NCBI GenBank assembly: GCA_029976025.1
Contig: JARKNX010000222.1
Span: forward strand, 62,001-126,000
Length of the DNA stretch: 64,000 nucleotides
DNA from: Aggregatilineales bacterium
GTDB lineage: Bacteria; Chloroflexota; Anaerolineae; Aggregatilineales; Ch27
Direction: 5' to 3'
Under the pieces are notes generated by a model. The model was not told where the DNA came from. It saw nothing but the letters and a program-made list of their open reading frames with translations, and made no database searches. Shown in pieces: positions 30,570 to 39,770 of the stretch. Made by a program: the position numbers and the translations under genes. Every line of letters starts with the position of its first letter. The stretch's first letter is position 1.

Positions 30570-31937
30570 CTATTCCGCCAGCGGCGGTTCGGGGATGAAT
30601 CCCTCATCCATGAGCATCTGCGTCATCTCGTGCGCCTGCCTGATCATCAATGAAGCGCGTTCCAGCTCCTCTTCGTAAGTGCACGGCAGCGCCGCCACGC
30701 CTTGCTCCACCGCTTTGGCCGCCACCGCCGCCGCCTCGCGGGGGTAGATTTCCCACTCATCCATCGTTGGCAGCAGATAATCGGGCGCCAGCCGATCGCC
30801 GACCATATCGGCCAGCGCTTCGGCAGCGGCAATCGCCATTTCGTCGGTGATAGTCCGCGCCCGCACATCCAGAGCGCCACGGAAGATGCCCGGGAACCCC
30901 AGCGAGTTATTGACCTGGTTGGGGAAATCGGAGCGGCCCGTAGCGACTACGACCGCGCCGGCCTCCAGCGCTTCCCAGGGCCAGATCTCCGGGATGGGGT
31001 TCGCCGCGGCAATGACGATGGAGTCTTTGGCCATACTGCGTATCCACTCCGGCTTGATGACATCGGGGCCTGGCGCGGAGAATGCGATCACGGCGTCCGC
31101 GCCGCGCATCGCTTCCACAATGCCGCCTTCCAGCTCGCCATCATTGGTGATCTGGCACAGCCGCCACTGCTGGACAAATTCCGTCTTGCGCAGCGCGATA
31201 TCGCGCCGGTGTTTGCCCAGAATGCCGAATTCGTCCACGATCAGACACTGGCCGGGATCCACTCCGTAAGCAAACAGCAGGCGGGTGCACGCAACATTGG
31301 CCGCCCCCGCCCCGAGGAAGACAATGCGCAGGTCGGAGAGCCGCTTGCCCACAATCTTGGCCGCGTTCATCATGGCAGCCAGGGTGACGCTCGCCGTGCC
31401 CTGCTGGTCGTCATGCCAGACCGGGATATGCGCCATCTCGCGCAACGTATCCAGGATACGGAAGCACTTGGGCTGGGAGATATCCTCCAGATTGATGCCA
31501 CCAAAGGCCGGCTGCATGATGAGAACGGTGTCGATGATTTTGTCCGGGTCTTTGGTATCCAGCGTGATAGGGACGCAGTCCACCCCGCCCAGATACTTGA
31601 ACAGCAGGGCTTTCCCTTCCATCACGGGCAGCCCGGCTTCCGGGCCAATATCGCCCAGGCCGAGCACGCGCGTGCCGTCCGAGACAACAGCCACGGTATT
31701 CCACTTGCTCGTATATTCGTAGACCAGCTCGCGATTGGCAGCAATGGCGCGGCACGGCGCCGCCACCCCCGGCGTATACCAGATCGCGAGATCGTCAATA
31801 CTGCGCACGCTGGCCCGCAGAGCCGTCTGAATCTTGCCCCGGTAAAATGGATGCAGGCGCATTGAGTCAGCAGCAGGCTTTTTGGCGCGCTCCAGAAGTT
31901 CTTCTTTGGTCACCAGCGTCTTGTCCGTCTTGGCCAT
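30570..31937 (-). CDS. NAD(P)-dependent malic enzyme
   Basis: 455 residues. WYTPGVAAPCRAIAAN, DGTRVLGLGDIGPEAGLPVMEGKALLFK, HIPVWHDDQQGTASVTLAA, the dinucleotide fold VFLGAGAANVACTRLL and ATGRSDFPNQVNNSLGFPGIF match bacterial malic enzymes that decarboxylate malate to pyruvate. It has no C-terminal phosphotransacetylase domain. NAD versus NADP use cannot be read with confidence. The pyruvate and reducing power could feed the downstream flavoprotein, with which it probably shares a transcript. Ribosome site GGGAGCCGG before ATG. Cytosolic. Confidence 0.9.
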   Translation of the reverse strand: MAKTDKTLVTKEELLERAKKPAADSMRLHPFYRGKIQTALRASVRSIDDLAIWYTPGVAAPCRAIAANRELVYEYTSKWNTVAVVSDGTRVLGLGDIGPEAGLPVMEGKALLFKYLGGVDCVPITLDTKDPDKIIDTVLIMQPAFGGINLEDISQPKCFRILDTLREMAHIPVWHDDQQGTASVTLAAMMNAAKIVGKRLSDLRIVFLGAGAANVACTRLLFAYGVDPGQCLIVDEFGILGKHRRDIALRKTEFVQQWRLCQITNDGELEGGIVEAMRGADAVIAFSAPGPDVIKPEWIRSMAKDSIVIAAANPIPEIWPWEALEAGAVVVATGRSDFPNQVNNSLGFPGIFRGALDVRARTITDEMAIAAAEALADMVGDRLAPDYLLPTMDEWEIYPREAAAVAAKAVEQGVAALPCTYEEELERASLMIRQAHEMTQMLMDEGFIPEPPLAE

Positions 31938-32070
31938 AAGGTCCGGCTCCCTGTCTAAACAAACGGGCGGCTACTACTGCAATACGGCGCAACGAAGCGA
32001 ATAGAAACACCTCCTGCTCAATACAATATCATAGTTGGCCGGTATTGATCTATTGAAAATAAGGATCGAG

Positions 32071-32213
32071 GGCGTTTCAGATTAGGGACAAAAAACTGGA
32101 ATCGCAGAGATGCGGGGGACGCAAAGAAAAGACTCCTGTTCTTTCTCTGTGTCCTCTGCGCTTCTGCGATTCAAAGTCTTTTCTTCCCGGAGATACTCCC
32201 AATCTGGAATACA
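32071..32213. repeat. MITE-like inverted-repeat element, copy 1
   Basis: Outer ends GTTTCAGATTAGGGA and TCCCAATCTGGAAT are imperfect inverted repeats. Inside is a long imperfect palindrome (ATCGCAGAGATGCGGG onward, returning as CCTCTGCGCTTCTGCGAT at 32152-32170), followed by TTCAAAGTCTTTTCTTCCC. The same outer ends, right-hand block and parts of the palindrome recur at 46261-46394. It has no coding capacity and fills most of the 288-base gap between malic enzyme and selB; the stop of selB lies 13 bases beyond its edge. Confidence 0.75.
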
Positions 32214-32225
32214 CTCCAAGGATCA

Positions 32226-34106
32226 TCAGGCCCGGGGCCGCCGCAGCCAGACGCGCACATCTCCCTCGCGCCGGGTGATATTCTGCGCATCCAGATATTC
32301 CAGAAAGGCGATGGCATACTTGCGCGTTGTATCGAAGCGATCGCGCAGGGTCGCCGCTGAAATCGAGCCGGCGCTGTCCAGTTCCCCGGTAACGGCGCGC
32401 AGCATTGCCTCAAATACCGGCGTGGACAGCACGACTTCAGGCGAGATCAGGATCAGATCGCCCCGCTCCACCAGATAGTGCAACAGGTCCTCGCCAGCCA
32501 TGGCGATCGATTCTTTGACCGAAGGAGGCTGGTACGGGTTGGCGGCAAATGCGTTCAAAAGCGTCTCAGCAGCGGCCTGCTGGGCGGGGCTGAGGACGAC
32601 GCGGTATCCCTTCAGCCAGACCAGATCAGCGTCGGCGTCCACCCGGTCCGCTATTCCCTCCAGCAGCCGGTCGAAAGCCGCACGCTCGAGCTTGAGCCGG
32701 CTGCGCAGCGCCTCGCGCGGCATACCGCGGCGCAGCGGTTCAGCGCGCTGATATCCGGCCAGCTCCTGCTCCATACGGCGGCTTATAGCCTGCCGGGTTT
32801 GAGCCCCGATCCACCAGCCGCCCGCCAGTTCAACGGCAAGCCCCCCAGCCTGTGCCCCGGCCAGGGCCGCCTGAACCTCGTCAACTGCCAGGCCCGTCGC
32901 CTGCTGGACTTCTTTGATCCGCACCGGCCCGCCGGCCCGCTCCAATACCTGCGACACCAGCTCGGCGGGTGTCCCGCGCGCCAGCACCTCCAGACGGGCG
33001 ATCACCTCCGGCCGGCGGCGGCGCCAGCGCCGGCCGGGGGCTGGATCAACCACCACTCCCCCGCCGATAGTCTCGCTGGGCGAGGGGCAGCGCAGGATGA
33101 AGCGATCGCCGCGCACCAGAGCCAGCGGACTCTCCAGTTGTATTTGCAGCCAGCCTTCGGCGCCGGGCGGCAGAACCTCCGCATCCAGCAGCCGCACGCG
33201 CCCCAGCGCTTCGGCTGCGCCGGAGAAAAACTTGACCTCGGCGTGATGGCGCAGGGGGACGCTGGCATCTGGCAGATGGCGGAAGCGCACATCCACCAGC
33301 GCCGTCTCCCGCAGCCAGCCGGGGCTGGTGAGCACCTGTCCGCGGCGACATTCGTCCCTGTCCAGCCCGGTGACATTGACAGCGACGCGGCTGCCCGGCC
33401 CGACACGCTCCAGCTTCTGCCTGTAAGCCTGCAAGCCGCGGATCCGTCCGGTCAGGCCGCCGGGCCGCAGCTCTACGGCATCCCCTACAGCCAAACTGCC
33501 TCCGGTGAGTGTGCCGGTCACGACTGTGCCGAAGCCGCTCATCGTGAAGACACGATCGATCGGCAGGCGAGGATGCCCCTGATCTACACGCGGCGAGCGG
33601 GCCGCCAGAAGATCTGCTAGGGCTTTCTTCAGCGCGTCCAGGCCCTGCCCCGTCCGCGCAGACACCGGGATAATCGGCGCGCCGGCCATCACCGTGCCCT
33701 GCATTATTTCGTGTATCTCAGCTTCCACCAGCTCGAGCCACTCAGGATCGTCAACCGTATCGATCTTGGTCAATGCGACTACGCCGCCGGGAATCTGCAG
33801 GAGATCGAGGATCGCCAGATGCTCACGGGTCTGGGGCATCACGCCTTCATCGGCAGCCACGACGAACAGTGTCGCATCGATCCCACCTACACCAGCCAGC
33901 ATATTTTCAATAAAGTCGCGATGGCCGGGCACGTCTACAACGCCAACCTGAATATCGCCGGGCAGCCTGATCCAGGCGAAGCCCAGGTCAATCGTCATCT
34001 CGCGCACAACTTCTTCCCGCAGGCGATCGGGATCAATCCCGGTCAGCGCCTTGATCAGGGTCGATTTGCCATGATCCACGTGCCCTGCCGTGCCGATAAC
34101 ATACAT
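32226..34106 (-). CDS. selB: selenocysteine-specific elongation factor
   Basis: 626 residues. GTPase motifs GHVDHGKST (8-16), DVPGH (58-62), TKID (113-116) and the VSARTGQGL loop open the protein, followed by two EF-Tu-like beta-barrels (DRVFTMSGFGTVVTGTLTGG and on). The C-terminal half is made of winged helices (DLLHYLVERGDLILISPEVV, TLRDRFDTTRKYAIAFLEYLD) that in SelB bind the SECIS hairpin. SelB delivers Sec-tRNA to UGA codons. No selA, selC, selD or selenoprotein is visible in the window. The gene begins 22 bases after an intrinsic terminator, leaving no room for a promoter between them. Confidence 0.92.
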   Translation of the reverse strand: MYVIGTAGHVDHGKSTLIKALTGIDPDRLREEVVREMTIDLGFAWIRLPGDIQVGVVDVPGHRDFIENMLAGVGGIDATLFVVAADEGVMPQTREHLAILDLLQIPGGVVALTKIDTVDDPEWLELVEAEIHEIMQGTVMAGAPIIPVSARTGQGLDALKKALADLLAARSPRVDQGHPRLPIDRVFTMSGFGTVVTGTLTGGSLAVGDAVELRPGGLTGRIRGLQAYRQKLERVGPGSRVAVNVTGLDRDECRRGQVLTSPGWLRETALVDVRFRHLPDASVPLRHHAEVKFFSGAAEALGRVRLLDAEVLPPGAEGWLQIQLESPLALVRGDRFILRCPSPSETIGGGVVVDPAPGRRWRRRRPEVIARLEVLARGTPAELVSQVLERAGGPVRIKEVQQATGLAVDEVQAALAGAQAGGLAVELAGGWWIGAQTRQAISRRMEQELAGYQRAEPLRRGMPREALRSRLKLERAAFDRLLEGIADRVDADADLVWLKGYRVVLSPAQQAAAETLLNAFAANPYQPPSVKESIAMAGEDLLHYLVERGDLILISPEVVLSTPVFEAMLRAVTGELDSAGSISAATLRDRFDTTRKYAIAFLEYLDAQNITRREGDVRVWLRRPRA

Positions 34107-34127
34107 CGCGCTTCATCCTGTTCTGGC

Positions 34128-34153
34128 AAAAAAGGGCGTTCTGGCGAACGCCC
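34128..34153 (-). terminator. intrinsic terminator just upstream of selB
   Basis: On the minus strand GGGCGTT pairs with AACGCCC around a 6-base loop and is followed by TTTTTT. It ends the coiled-coil gene transcript but sits directly before selB, so selB expression may depend on read-through. Confidence 0.8.
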
Positions 34154-34186
34154 CGCGCAATCTCCAGTATCTCCCGCCCATTACGT

Positions 34187-35389
34187 CTACGCGCCGTCGC
34201 CGTTCCCCGGCGTCACGCGGGAGGCCATCTTTACGTCGAATTCGTCCAGCAGCGCCTGGTATTTCTCCCTGTATAGCGCAAACCGCGCCCGTTCCAGCCC
34301 CCACACCCGATCCAGGCTTTCCTGCAGCGGTGGAATCTGCTCGGCCAGCTCGTTCAACCGCTTAATGTGCGCTTCGAACTCTTTGTCGTGGCTGCGCCAG
34401 GCATCGTCATTCGTCAGGTTGTACTGCTTCCAGCGCTTCTGATCGTCCGCGCTCCAGGCGTTCCACTCCTGGCGGAAGCGGTCCTCCGAAAGCCGCTGCA
34501 TCTCAGCCACCTCGTTGATTCGAAGATCCAGCCGGTTTGCGATGCGTTCAAAGTCATCGACAATGCGCTTCATGCTGCGGTAAACCTCCGACCAGCTTTC
34601 AAAGCGCTGCATATACGTCTGCATCTCATCGTCATAGATGCCGATTCTGCCAGTCAGGTCGGCAATCTGCTGGTCGCGCTGCTGGATAAAAAGCGTCTGC
34701 TGATCGATAAACTGCTGAATTCGTTCGCGCCGCTCGCGGTCGCCGCCCTGCACTTCCAGCAGACGCTTCTCATTACGCAGGGTCATTTCTTCCAGCAGGT
34801 CCAGCTTGGGGCGGATGGAATCAATCTGCCGCTGCAGCTCCGGCAGTTCTGATTGCAGCTCGGAGACGCGCCGGGTATCAGCGCGGCGTTGTTCTTCGAT
34901 AAAGGTCATGCGGCGATCCGGCTCTTCCAGCTTCTTGTTGATATCGTCCAGCTTCTGCTGCAAGGACGGAAGCCCGCCGGACAGGCGATCCTGCTCGGCC
35001 CGCAGCGCGTTCAACTGATCAAGCTGCCGCTCGGCTTTCTCCAGGCGATCGTTCAGCTCACGCACCGGGCGCATCAGGCTGTCGCGGGAGAGCGACGCCC
35101 GGCGCTCGGCTTCGCGCTCGGCGGTAAGGCGCCTGGCTTCGCTCTGCTCCATCAGTTGCCCCACCTCACGGCGCATCTGCTCCAGAATCTCTGCATCCCG
35201 GCCAGCGGGCAGGAAAGCGCCCCGCAGGGAGGACTGGTCGCTCTCCATACCATTGATGCGCCGTGTCATCTGAGCGATGGTTTCCTGCTGCTGCTGGATA
35301 CGCTCTTCCAACGCAGCAATCATGGCCTTGTCACGCCGCCGTTCTTCATCCAGCCATTCGATCATGCGAGCAATCTGATTCGTGTCCAT
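34187..35389 (-). CDS. cytoplasmic coiled-coil protein of unknown function
   Basis: 400 residues, almost all charged heptad-rich helix from residue 10 to about 270 (for example MIAALEERIQQQQETIAQM and LNDRLEKAERQLDQLNALRA), then a second helical stretch ending near 385. No signal peptide, membrane segment or catalytic motif. The start at 35389 begins MDTNQIARMIEWLDEERRRD and has AGAGGGA about 10 bases before it; the frame extends farther upstream without support. Probably a structural or scaffold protein. It diverges from rqcH and is followed by the terminator in front of selB. I do not recognise a family. Confidence 0.7.
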   Translation of the reverse strand: MDTNQIARMIEWLDEERRRDKAMIAALEERIQQQQETIAQMTRRINGMESDQSSLRGAFLPAGRDAEILEQMRREVGQLMEQSEARRLTAEREAERRASLSRDSLMRPVRELNDRLEKAERQLDQLNALRAEQDRLSGGLPSLQQKLDDINKKLEEPDRRMTFIEEQRRADTRRVSELQSELPELQRQIDSIRPKLDLLEEMTLRNEKRLLEVQGGDRERRERIQQFIDQQTLFIQQRDQQIADLTGRIGIYDDEMQTYMQRFESWSEVYRSMKRIVDDFERIANRLDLRINEVAEMQRLSEDRFRQEWNAWSADDQKRWKQYNLTNDDAWRSHDKEFEAHIKRLNELAEQIPPLQESLDRVWGLERARFALYREKYQALLDEFDVKMASRVTPGNGDGA

Positions 35390-35474
35390 TGCGCTGTTCC
35401 CTCTCAACCGCCCGGTGATACGGCGGGGCCACTGGCCACCGTTGACTGACACCGAACAAGTGCGTCTGCCACGC

Positions 35475-35480
35475 ATTATA
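35475..35480 (-). promoter_or_regulatory. possible -10 box of the coiled-coil gene
   Basis: TATAAT on the minus strand, about 85 bases before the ATG. No convincing -35 at normal spacing, so a weak call. Confidence 0.35.
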
Positions 35481-35575
35481 ACGTATCGTGGCGCTGCACC
35501 GCAGCGCCCTGCAATGGCAGCGGCCCTGCGGTATAGTAACAGGCCATAGCTCTCGCTGCGAGAACTGAGGGATTC

Positions 35576-37279
35576 ATGCACTTCGACGTATTCACGATCG
35601 CCGCGCTGGTGGACGAGATGCAGGCCCGAATCGCCGGCGGTCGGGTGCAGAAGATTTACGATCTGACCGAGGCCGCTATCGGCCTGGAGGTCTACGCCAG
35701 CCGCGAGCGACAGTACCTGGTGCTGGATGCTGACCCGGCGCAGCCTCATGTAACCCTGGTTGAGGGCAAGCTACGCCGCGGCCTGCCCCGGCCCACCCAG
35801 CTGGGGCTGCTGATGCGCCGCTTTGTGGAGGGCGGCATCATCGATCGGATTACACAGCCGCCGTGGGAGCGCATCCTCATCTTCGATGTGGACAGCCCGC
35901 AGGGAGTCAGCCAGATCATTGTTGAGACGATGGAGCGGCGGGCCAACATTCTGCTGATCCAGGAGGGCCAGATTGTCGATTGTATCCGGCGCGTCGGGCC
36001 GCACGAGAACCGGGTGCGGGTCAGCCTGCCCGGCTACCTCTACACCCCTCCGCCGCCGCAGCAGGGCAAGCTCCCGCCCGACCTGATCGCGCTCGAAGAT
36101 ATCCAGGACTGCCTGGATTCCGATTCCGAGTCGCCTGCCTGGCGCACGCTGACGCGCGCGATCCTCGGACTGAGTCCGGTGCTGGCGCGGGAGATTGTCT
36201 TTCAAGCTACGGGCATCGCCAACCGGAAAGCGGGCGATACCAGCGCCCGCGCCGTCTTCGCGGCATTTGAGGACCTCCTCCCCCCGTTGCAGCAGCGCGC
36301 GTGGCAGCCGGGGACGACGCGGGACGAATACGGGCAGGTGACGGCCTATGCCCCCCGCCCGATCGCTTATCTCCCTGGCTGGCAGCCGTCTGCATCCATG
36401 AGTGAGGCGCTGACCGCTTATTACGGAGCGCCAGTTGGCGAAGAAGCCTATACGCAGGCCAAAGAACCGGTCCAGGAACAGCTCCGCGAAGCCATCGCCC
36501 GCGTTGGGCATAAAGTGACCGCCCTGAGCGACTCACTCAAAGATGAGACGGAGCTGACCCGGCTCCGCCAGGCCGGCGAGCTGCTGCTGGCATATCAATA
36601 CACCATCCCGCCGGGGGCCGCGGAGTTTTCAGCGCAGTATGATCCAGAGGGGCCGTCTGTGCAGATCAGGCTTGACCCGGCGCTCTCCGCGCTGGAAAAT
36701 GCCAGAGCGTATTTCGCCCGTTACGACAAAGCCAAACGCGCTCTGGCCGATGTCCCGGCTATGTTACGTGCCGCAGAAAACGAGCTGGCTTTCTTGCATC
36801 AGCTTGAGATCGATCTGGCATTCGCCGCCAGTTGGCCGGAGATTGACGAGGTTCGTGATGCCCTGGAGCGCGACAGCTACTGGCGCGGCCCTCGCCAGAT
36901 GCGCCCGCAAGGGGGGAAGTCGGCGCCGCTCAAGCTCGTGATGCCGGAGGGGGTCATCCTCTGGATCGGGCGCAATTCGCGACAAAACGATCAGGTGACG
37001 TTCACCAAAGGCGATGCCAACGATCTCTGGCTTCATGCTCGCGGCGTGCCGGGCGCGCATGTGATTATCAAAGCGGAGGGGCGTCCCGTGTCCGAGGCGG
37101 TTATCCAGCGGGCGGCGGAACTCGCGGCTTACTTCAGCGCAGCGCGGGGAGAAGCCCGGGCGCGCGTCGATGTCACCCGCCGCAAATATGTGCGCAAAAT
37201 CAGCGGCGGCAAGCCGGGGATGGTCACCTACCGGCACGAAGAGACTCGCGAAGCCCTCCCGCGCGGACCAGAAGATTGA
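35576..37279 (+). CDS. rqcH: NFACT-family ribosome quality-control factor (RqcH)
   Basis: 567 residues with the full NFACT plan. The N-terminal domain starts HFDVFTIAALVDEMQARI and contains GGRVQKIYDL; the middle is HhH/coiled coil; the NFACT-R domain near 461-545 has WIGRNSRQNDQVTFTKGDAND and LWLHARGVPGAHVIIK. RqcH binds split 50S subunits with stalled peptidyl-tRNA and recruits alanyl-tRNA to add alanine tails for degradation. The Asp-Arg pair needed for tailing (Asp98-Arg99 in yeast Rqc2) reads Glu98-Arg99 here (PPWERI). The ATG is preceded by CTGAGGGATTC. A TATAGT lies 40 bases upstream. Confidence 0.9.
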   Translation: MHFDVFTIAALVDEMQARIAGGRVQKIYDLTEAAIGLEVYASRERQYLVLDADPAQPHVTLVEGKLRRGLPRPTQLGLLMRRFVEGGIIDRITQPPWERILIFDVDSPQGVSQIIVETMERRANILLIQEGQIVDCIRRVGPHENRVRVSLPGYLYTPPPPQQGKLPPDLIALEDIQDCLDSDSESPAWRTLTRAILGLSPVLAREIVFQATGIANRKAGDTSARAVFAAFEDLLPPLQQRAWQPGTTRDEYGQVTAYAPRPIAYLPGWQPSASMSEALTAYYGAPVGEEAYTQAKEPVQEQLREAIARVGHKVTALSDSLKDETELTRLRQAGELLLAYQYTIPPGAAEFSAQYDPEGPSVQIRLDPALSALENARAYFARYDKAKRALADVPAMLRAAENELAFLHQLEIDLAFAASWPEIDEVRDALERDSYWRGPRQMRPQGGKSAPLKLVMPEGVILWIGRNSRQNDQVTFTKGDANDLWLHARGVPGAHVIIKAEGRPVSEAVIQRAAELAAYFSAARGEARARVDVTRRKYVRKISGGKPGMVTYRHEETREALPRGPED

Positions 37280-37337
37280 GCGGGCGGCTGAGCCGCACAC
37301 CCTCCCCCTTCCCTGATCAACTCTCCGGAAGGCGACT

Positions 37338-38537
37338 CTAGTATGTGCCGGCGGTCACCTCAAGCGCGGCGGCGATCACACGCTCCGGCAGGATATCGCG
37401 CACGCAGGGGTGATCGGCGGGATCGGCGCCTGGCCAGTCCAGAATCCGGCAGGGGCGGCAGCCAATCGCCGAGGTCAGCACAGCGTGCCGATGAGGCGGC
37501 CCCCATGGACCGAATTCAGCCGGATCGGCCGGGCCGTACAGGTGGACGGTAGGCGTCCCCACAGCCACAGCCAGATGCAGCGGTCCGCTGTCTGGCCCCA
37601 GCATGACCCGCGCCCCCTCGGCCAGCGCCGCCAGTTGAAAGAGACTGGTCTCCCCGGCCATGACAACAGCCGGGGCGCGCATCAGACTCACAATAGCCCG
37701 CACCATCTGAATTTCGTGGTCGCCTCCCGTGAAGATGATGGGAACCCCCCACTCCGCCGCAAGCCGGTCAGCCACCAGCGCCCAGTGCGCAATCGGCCAT
37801 TGCTTAATCACCGTGCCCGCGCCAGGATGGATGATCACCCGGGGCGCCCCCGCGGGCATCCCGGCTTCCTCCAGCTTCTGCCGGATCGCCTGCCGGTCCA
37901 ATTCTTCAACCGGAAACTGGAGCGCGATTTGCTCCCGGCGGCGCGGCCTGACCCAGGGGCTGACCAGCGCCATGCTGCGCTCTACGGCGTGGCCCTCCGG
38001 CAGCGGAAAAGGATCGGTCAGAAAAGGGACCACATCCGGGAGGTCGAAGCCGATGCGGCGGGGAACGCCGGCCAGCTTCGCCAGCATAGCCCCCCACCAG
38101 TGATCGGGGCGAAAGATAATGGCGGTGTCAGCATGCAGGCGGCGGACCTGCCTGGCCCATTGCCAGGCCAGCCAGTAGGGGCGCGGCGACGTCCGGACAG
38201 GATTGCGGGCGAACCCCGGAAATGGCAGGGTGAGGGTCAGGGCGATCTCCGGGTAGGCGCTGACAATTCCGGCGGACCACGGGCCGACCAGGGCCACCAG
38301 GCGCGCCTGGGGCAGGCCGCGCGCCAGCGCCTGTACAGCCGGCATAGTGAGCAGGACATCCCCCAGATGATCGGGGCGGATCAATAGAATTGTCTGGCGA
38401 TCACTCGCTTCCCGACACGCCGGCAGAGCAGCAATGCCGCGCAAAGCGACGTTGCGCAGCCGCTGCCTGGCCGTTCGCTGGTGTATCCGGCGAGCAGCTT
38501 CCTGATTGCGGCGGGCAAGCTCGGTGAGGTCAGACAA
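37338..38537 (-). CDS. glycosyltransferase family 9 (heptosyltransferase-like)
   Basis: 399 residues. ILLIRPDHLGDVLLTMPAVQ near residue 50 and the C-terminal VMLGPDSGPLHLAVAVGTP are the two GT9 signatures (acceptor region and nucleotide-sugar site). GT9 enzymes add heptose or related sugars to lipopolysaccharide cores or, in Gram-positive-like bacteria, to other glycans. TTG start preceded by GGAGCTGGGAC; the first 8 bases overlap the previous gene. Third gene of a small operon with two GT4 genes. The late Cys pair in IGCRPCRIL is of unknown use. Confidence 0.85.
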   Translation of the reverse strand: MSDLTELARRNQEAARRIHQRTARQRLRNVALRGIAALPACREASDRQTILLIRPDHLGDVLLTMPAVQALARGLPQARLVALVGPWSAGIVSAYPEIALTLTLPFPGFARNPVRTSPRPYWLAWQWARQVRRLHADTAIIFRPDHWWGAMLAKLAGVPRRIGFDLPDVVPFLTDPFPLPEGHAVERSMALVSPWVRPRRREQIALQFPVEELDRQAIRQKLEEAGMPAGAPRVIIHPGAGTVIKQWPIAHWALVADRLAAEWGVPIIFTGGDHEIQMVRAIVSLMRAPAVVMAGETSLFQLAALAEGARVMLGPDSGPLHLAVAVGTPTVHLYGPADPAEFGPWGPPHRHAVLTSAIGCRPCRILDWPGADPADHPCVRDILPERVIAAALEVTAGTY

Positions 38538-39750
38538 GTCCCAGCTCCTTATAGACCTGGATCAGGCGCGGCAGCAGCACCGACCAATCGTAACGCTCGC
38601 GGACAAAGCGGCGCGCCTCCAGGCCAAGCTGGCGCGCCTGTTCCGGCTCTCTATGCAGCCGGACCACCGCCTGAGCAAATTCCTTCGCCGTATCAGCCAA
38701 CAATAATTCTCGCCCATCGGTGACGTACAGGCCCTCGGCGCCGGTCCGCGTCGATACAATCGGGCATCCTGCCGCCATCGCCTCCAGCACTTTCAGCCGG
38801 GTCCCGCTGCCTATACGCAGAGGAACAACAAAGGTGCTGGCCGCCTGCAAAAAGGGAAGGACATCCGGAACCAGGCCAGTCAGCGTAATTCCGGCCCGCC
38901 CGCGCAGCACATCAAGCCGGGGGTGCGGTGACTGCCCGACAACGTAAAAATGGGCATCGCTAAGCTCGTGCCTGATCAGGGGGAGGACTTCTTCGGCGAA
39001 CCACAGAGTTGCATCTACGTTAGGCCGGTAATCCATCTTCCCTGTGAACACCAGCGCCACTGACTCCAGCGTCACCCCGGCGGTGTCCGGACGATCGTAC
39101 CGATCGCTGAGGATGCCATTGGGCACTACGGCAATCGGCGTCTGGCAGCCCAGCCGGCGGAGCAAAGTCGCGTCAGTGTCCGACACGGCCACTATATAGT
39201 CCACCTGCCGGCAGACTGCGTATTCCAGCCGGCGGATCCGCCGCGCCTGCACGTAAGAGTACGCCGCGCCGGGCAGGCGCGACAGCGCTCCCCGCTCCGT
39301 CTGGTAGATACGTTCCTGCAGCGCGTACTCGGCATTATGGGCATCGTACAGAATCGGCACATCCGGCCGGGTTGCCTTGATGATCGGCAGGAAGACAGCC
39401 ATTTCCAGATTTTCAATCTGGATCAGATCGAACTCCACCGCCTCCAGCCATTCGCGGAGCTGCCCGGCAAAAACAGGCGCGTCATAACGACAGGCCAGAT
39501 CAGCCCGCTCGCTCAAGATCAGGTCGCGCAGCCGGTCGGCTATACCGCGCTCTGGCACAGGAAAGGTCCTGATCTCCCTGCAACAGGCGTGCAGCGGAGT
39601 CTGCATCGTCTCCTGCAGCGCCCCGGCGCGGAACGAAAGCAACCACACTTCATGCTCCGCCGCCAGCCCCGTGATCAGCCCAAAATTGCGCAGCGGCGCT
39701 CCGGCGTAGGGGGGGTACGGAAACTCGGAAGTCAGGAACAGAATACGCAA
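38530..39750 (-). CDS. GT4 glycosyltransferase
   Basis: 406 residues with a GT-B fold. The N-terminal MRILFLTSEFPYPPYAGAPL has the acceptor-side loop, and the C-terminal ALVFTGKMDYRPNVDATLWF and VVPLRIGSGTRLKVLEAMAAG carry the nucleotide-sugar-binding Glu. The pattern matches sugar transferases that build exopolysaccharide or cell-surface glycan. TTG start, with AGGAG 8 bases upstream, 20 bases after the stop of the previous GT4 gene. Donor unknown. Confidence 0.85.
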   Translation of the reverse strand: MRILFLTSEFPYPPYAGAPLRNFGLITGLAAEHEVWLLSFRAGALQETMQTPLHACCREIRTFPVPERGIADRLRDLILSERADLACRYDAPVFAGQLREWLEAVEFDLIQIENLEMAVFLPIIKATRPDVPILYDAHNAEYALQERIYQTERGALSRLPGAAYSYVQARRIRRLEYAVCRQVDYIVAVSDTDATLLRRLGCQTPIAVVPNGILSDRYDRPDTAGVTLESVALVFTGKMDYRPNVDATLWFAEEVLPLIRHELSDAHFYVVGQSPHPRLDVLRGRAGITLTGLVPDVLPFLQAASTFVVPLRIGSGTRLKVLEAMAAGCPIVSTRTGAEGLYVTDGRELLLADTAKEFAQAVVRLHREPEQARQLGLEARRFVRERYDWSVLLPRLIQVYKELGLV

Positions 39751-39770
39751 GACTCTCTCTCCTGAGTCAT

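Noticed and set aside
30702-31865. 387-codon plus-strand frame over malic enzyme
   Set aside because: Antisense to a complete malic enzyme gene and without recognisable motifs.
37280-37337. Small GCGGC/GCCGC hairpin after rqcH
   Set aside because: Stem of only 5 bp with a 3-base loop and no T-run; not convincing as a terminator.
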